A stretch of 8,226 nucleotides of DNA from DASSBG01 sp965651365 (lineage in GTDB: Bacteria > Pseudomonadota > Gammaproteobacteria > Xanthomonadales > Rhodanobacteraceae): positions 1 to 8,226 of the forward strand of contig CBFGSA010000118.1 of the NCBI GenBank assembly GCA_965651365.1, in the 5' to 3' direction. Each line of letters opens with the position of its first letter. Position 1 is the first letter of the stretch. The notes under the pieces are model-generated. The model was not told the DNA's origin. It worked only from the letters and a program-made list of their open reading frames with translations, and ran no database searches. Positions 7,201 to 8,226 of the stretch are shown in pieces. The position numbers were made by a program, and so were the translations under genes.

Positions 7201-8226
7201 TACTGGCTGGACGACGCTTTTGCCTCCGGCGGTTCGCACGGCTACGACCACAAGGGCATGGGTATCACGGCGCGTGGCGGCTGGGAATCGGTCAAGCGGC
7301 ATTTCCGCGCGCTCGGCCGCGATTGCCAAAGCGAGGACTTCACCTGCGTCGGCATTGGCGACATGTCCGGCGACGTGTTCGGCAATGGGATGCTGCTGTC
7401 CGAGCACACACGGCTGGTGGCCGCCTTTGACCATCGCCACATTTTCCTCGACCCGAATCCGGATGCGGCCAGTTCCTTTGCCGAGCGCAAGCGCATGTTC
7501 GCGCTGCCGCGCTCAAGCTGGGAGGACTACGACAAGTCGCTGATTTCCGAAGGCGGCGGCGTGTTTCCGCGCAGTACCAAGTCGATTCCGGTGACGGCGC
7601 AGATGCGCGAGGCGCTGGGCCTCAAGGCCGATGTCGAGCACCTCACGCCCAACGAAATGATGAGTACGATTTTGCGCGCTCCGGTCGATCTGTTGTGGAA
7701 CGGCGGCATCGGCACCTACGTCAAGGCCGCTTCGGAGACCCACGCCGACGTGGGCGATCGCGCCAACAACGGATTGCGCGTCAACGGTGGCCAGCTGCGC
7801 TGCAAGATCGTGGGTGAGGGCGGCAATCTCGGTTGTACCCAGCTTGGACGCATCGAGGCAGCGCTGGAAGGCGTGCTGCTGAATACCGATTTCATCGACA
7901 ACTCTGCCGGGGTCGACACTTCCGATCACGAGGTCAACATCAAGATCCTCCTCGGAGATGCCGTGGCGCGCCAGGAGCTGGATCTGGCAGGGCGCAATGC
8001 GCTGCTGGCCGAGATGACCGACGATGTGGCTGGCCTGGTGCTGCACGACAACTACCAGCAGAACCAGGCGATCACGCTGATGGAACACATGGCCGTCAAG
8101 CGGCTGGGATCCATGGCGCATTTCATCCGCACGCTGGAAGGCGAGGGCGTTCTGGACCGTCAGGTCGAGTACCTGCCCAGCGACAGTGAACTGCTGGAGC
8201 GCAAGGCCCAGGGCAAGGGCCTGACC
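4291..8226 (+). CDS. gdhB: NAD-specific glutamate dehydrogenase, large (GDH180) type; C-terminus cut by window edge
   Basis: Cytoplasmic enzyme that oxidises L-glutamate to 2-oxoglutarate and ammonium with NAD+, a catabolic step into the TCA cycle. The open frame gives 1312 codons, and the family usually has about 1600, so roughly 300 residues lie beyond the edge. The N-terminal half carries the ACT-like regulatory segments (TDDMPFIVDS at 101-110, HFTFLGYREY at 231-240). The catalytic core shows RGGLRWSDRR from 851, VKAQMVKN at 871-878 and PVGSKGGF at 883-890 with the substrate-site lysines, GIGDMSGDVFGNGM at 1021-1034, WNGGIGTYVK at 1136-1145, GEGGNLGCTQLGRIE at 1175-1189 and SDHEVNIKIL at 1211-1220. 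No frameshift was seen. An in-frame TAG at 4228 bounds the start. ATGs at 4291, 4300 and 4303 are all possible, and a weak GGA at 4293-4295 sits 7 nt before 4303, so the true start may be 4303. The symbol follows Pseudomonas aeruginosa usage. Confidence 0.96.
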   Translation, partial: MENMMSSISSVDPKIDLQPVAKALEETASGDQLLRGKALIEAFLADVDGDEFLVHSPAEWAAITLDLLAFVEQREPGQAKVDLVDVEASGRDKRSALRIVTDDMPFIVDSVNIVFARAQLEVRVLQHPIVSVERDPEGGIRGLSQRGQGAGADEAVIYCEIRRISVAEDREKLVDSIHTALADVRVTVDDWMPMRDKMLAIAEEFPQRSMPVDAEGVKEGQAFLRWAADDHFTFLGYREYHVVERDRDELLVADEKSGLGLLRGLNRAGTPRSLKTLVAAQLPQSGSIDAIILTKTNATSDVHRSGYMDYIGVLKFDDQGKPIAEERFIGLFTSSAYMRRPQDVPLLRKKVESVMRRSGLKPDAYSGKALRHILESLPRDDLFQCSEDELFATAMGILDLKERARARLFVRRDRYGRFFSCMAFVPRERFNTKIRQRVENLLREAFHGQRLDSAVQMGESALARLHITARPRSGEHLSYDVSELEQRLISLLRNWQDDFRNCLIERLGDTHGAELANRYSAELPAGYTEEVSPEVAALDIETLDTLVDENSVRMKIYRPEARPDELRFKIFRRGGDIGLSELLPQLENLGLRVLTEHVYEIEHDDSRMFIQDFEVRPMDELAFSVEDVGQHFEHAFEHIWRGDAESDPFNRLVLGALLSWRQVAVLRGYCKYLQQVGIAFSQNYMEETLNRYPAIANLLVELFNAKFDPQREDMNDEQVKAHAKQLRVELDALVSECACDANPGLIDKVVESIGKPRQDQIHAIWTALRALMDEVASLDDERIVESYMGVIRATLRTSFFQQHEGESRHYISFKFDSHQVPDAPKPVPYREIFVYGPRVEGVHLRFGPVARGGLRWSDRREDFRTEVLGLVKAQMVKNTVIVPVGSKGGFIVKRPPEGDDREAFQNEGIACYRMFINGMLDITDNLVDDQLVVPSGLVRYDGDDPYLVVAADKGTARFSDIANSIAAEHHYWLDDAFASGGSHGYDHKGMGITARGGWESVKRHFRALGRDCQSEDFTCVGIGDMSGDVFGNGMLLSEHTRLVAAFDHRHIFLDPNPDAASSFAERKRMFALPRSSWEDYDKSLISEGGGVFPRSTKSIPVTAQMREALGLKADVEHLTPNEMMSTILRAPVDLLWNGGIGTYVKAASETHADVGDRANNGLRVNGGQLRCKIVGEGGNLGCTQLGRIEAALEGVLLNTDFIDNSAGVDTSDHEVNIKILLGDAVARQELDLAGRNALLAEMTDDVAGLVLHDNYQQNQAITLMEHMAVKRLGSMAHFIRTLEGEGVLDRQVEYLPSDSELLERKAQGKGLT

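Noticed and set aside
5707..7440. Long minus-strand open frame (577 codons) opposite the dehydrogenase catalytic region
   Set aside because: It lies opposite the most conserved GDH motifs. It is a composition-driven shadow with no recognisable domain and no supporting ribosome site.

Overview
The window looks like an ordinary, GC-rich gammaproteobacterial chromosome segment. The main clue is a very large (about 180 kDa class) NAD-dependent glutamate dehydrogenase next to an AcrAB/MexAB-type efflux operon. That pairing suits Pseudomonadales, Xanthomonadales and related groups, but the exact lineage is an inference and cannot be fixed from this sequence alone. Third codon positions are strongly GC-rich, so long open frames appear opposite the real genes. 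I treat those as shadows.

Layout: the left half (1-4025) is read on the minus strand as one efflux operon. A periplasmic adaptor lipoprotein (2874-4025) is followed, 9 nt after its stop codon, by an HAE-1 family RND pump (2864 down to 1) that leaves the window after 954 codons, roughly 90 residues before its expected C-terminus. The outer-membrane channel gene, if it is in this operon, would lie beyond position 1. The right half (4291-8226) is read on the plus strand and is a single gene for the large NAD-glutamate dehydrogenase. Its first 1312 codons are present and the frame is still open at the window end.

The two transcription units diverge from a 265-bp intergenic region (4026-4290). 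This region has no gene, but it contains a perfect 9-bp inverted repeat with a 16-bp spacer just upstream of the adaptor gene, a tandem TACCGGCC repeat at 10-bp spacing just upstream of the dehydrogenase gene, and only weak promoter-like hexamers. No regulator gene is present between the two units.

The two units have no obvious shared pathway. The pump and adaptor would form the inner-membrane and periplasmic parts of a proton-driven tripartite exporter. The dehydrogenase feeds glutamate carbon into the TCA cycle as 2-oxoglutarate and releases ammonium. I found no mobile element, CRISPR array, RNA gene or novel multi-gene system. The points worth a second look are the intergenic repeats and a Phe-to-Met change in the predicted drug-binding pocket of the pump.
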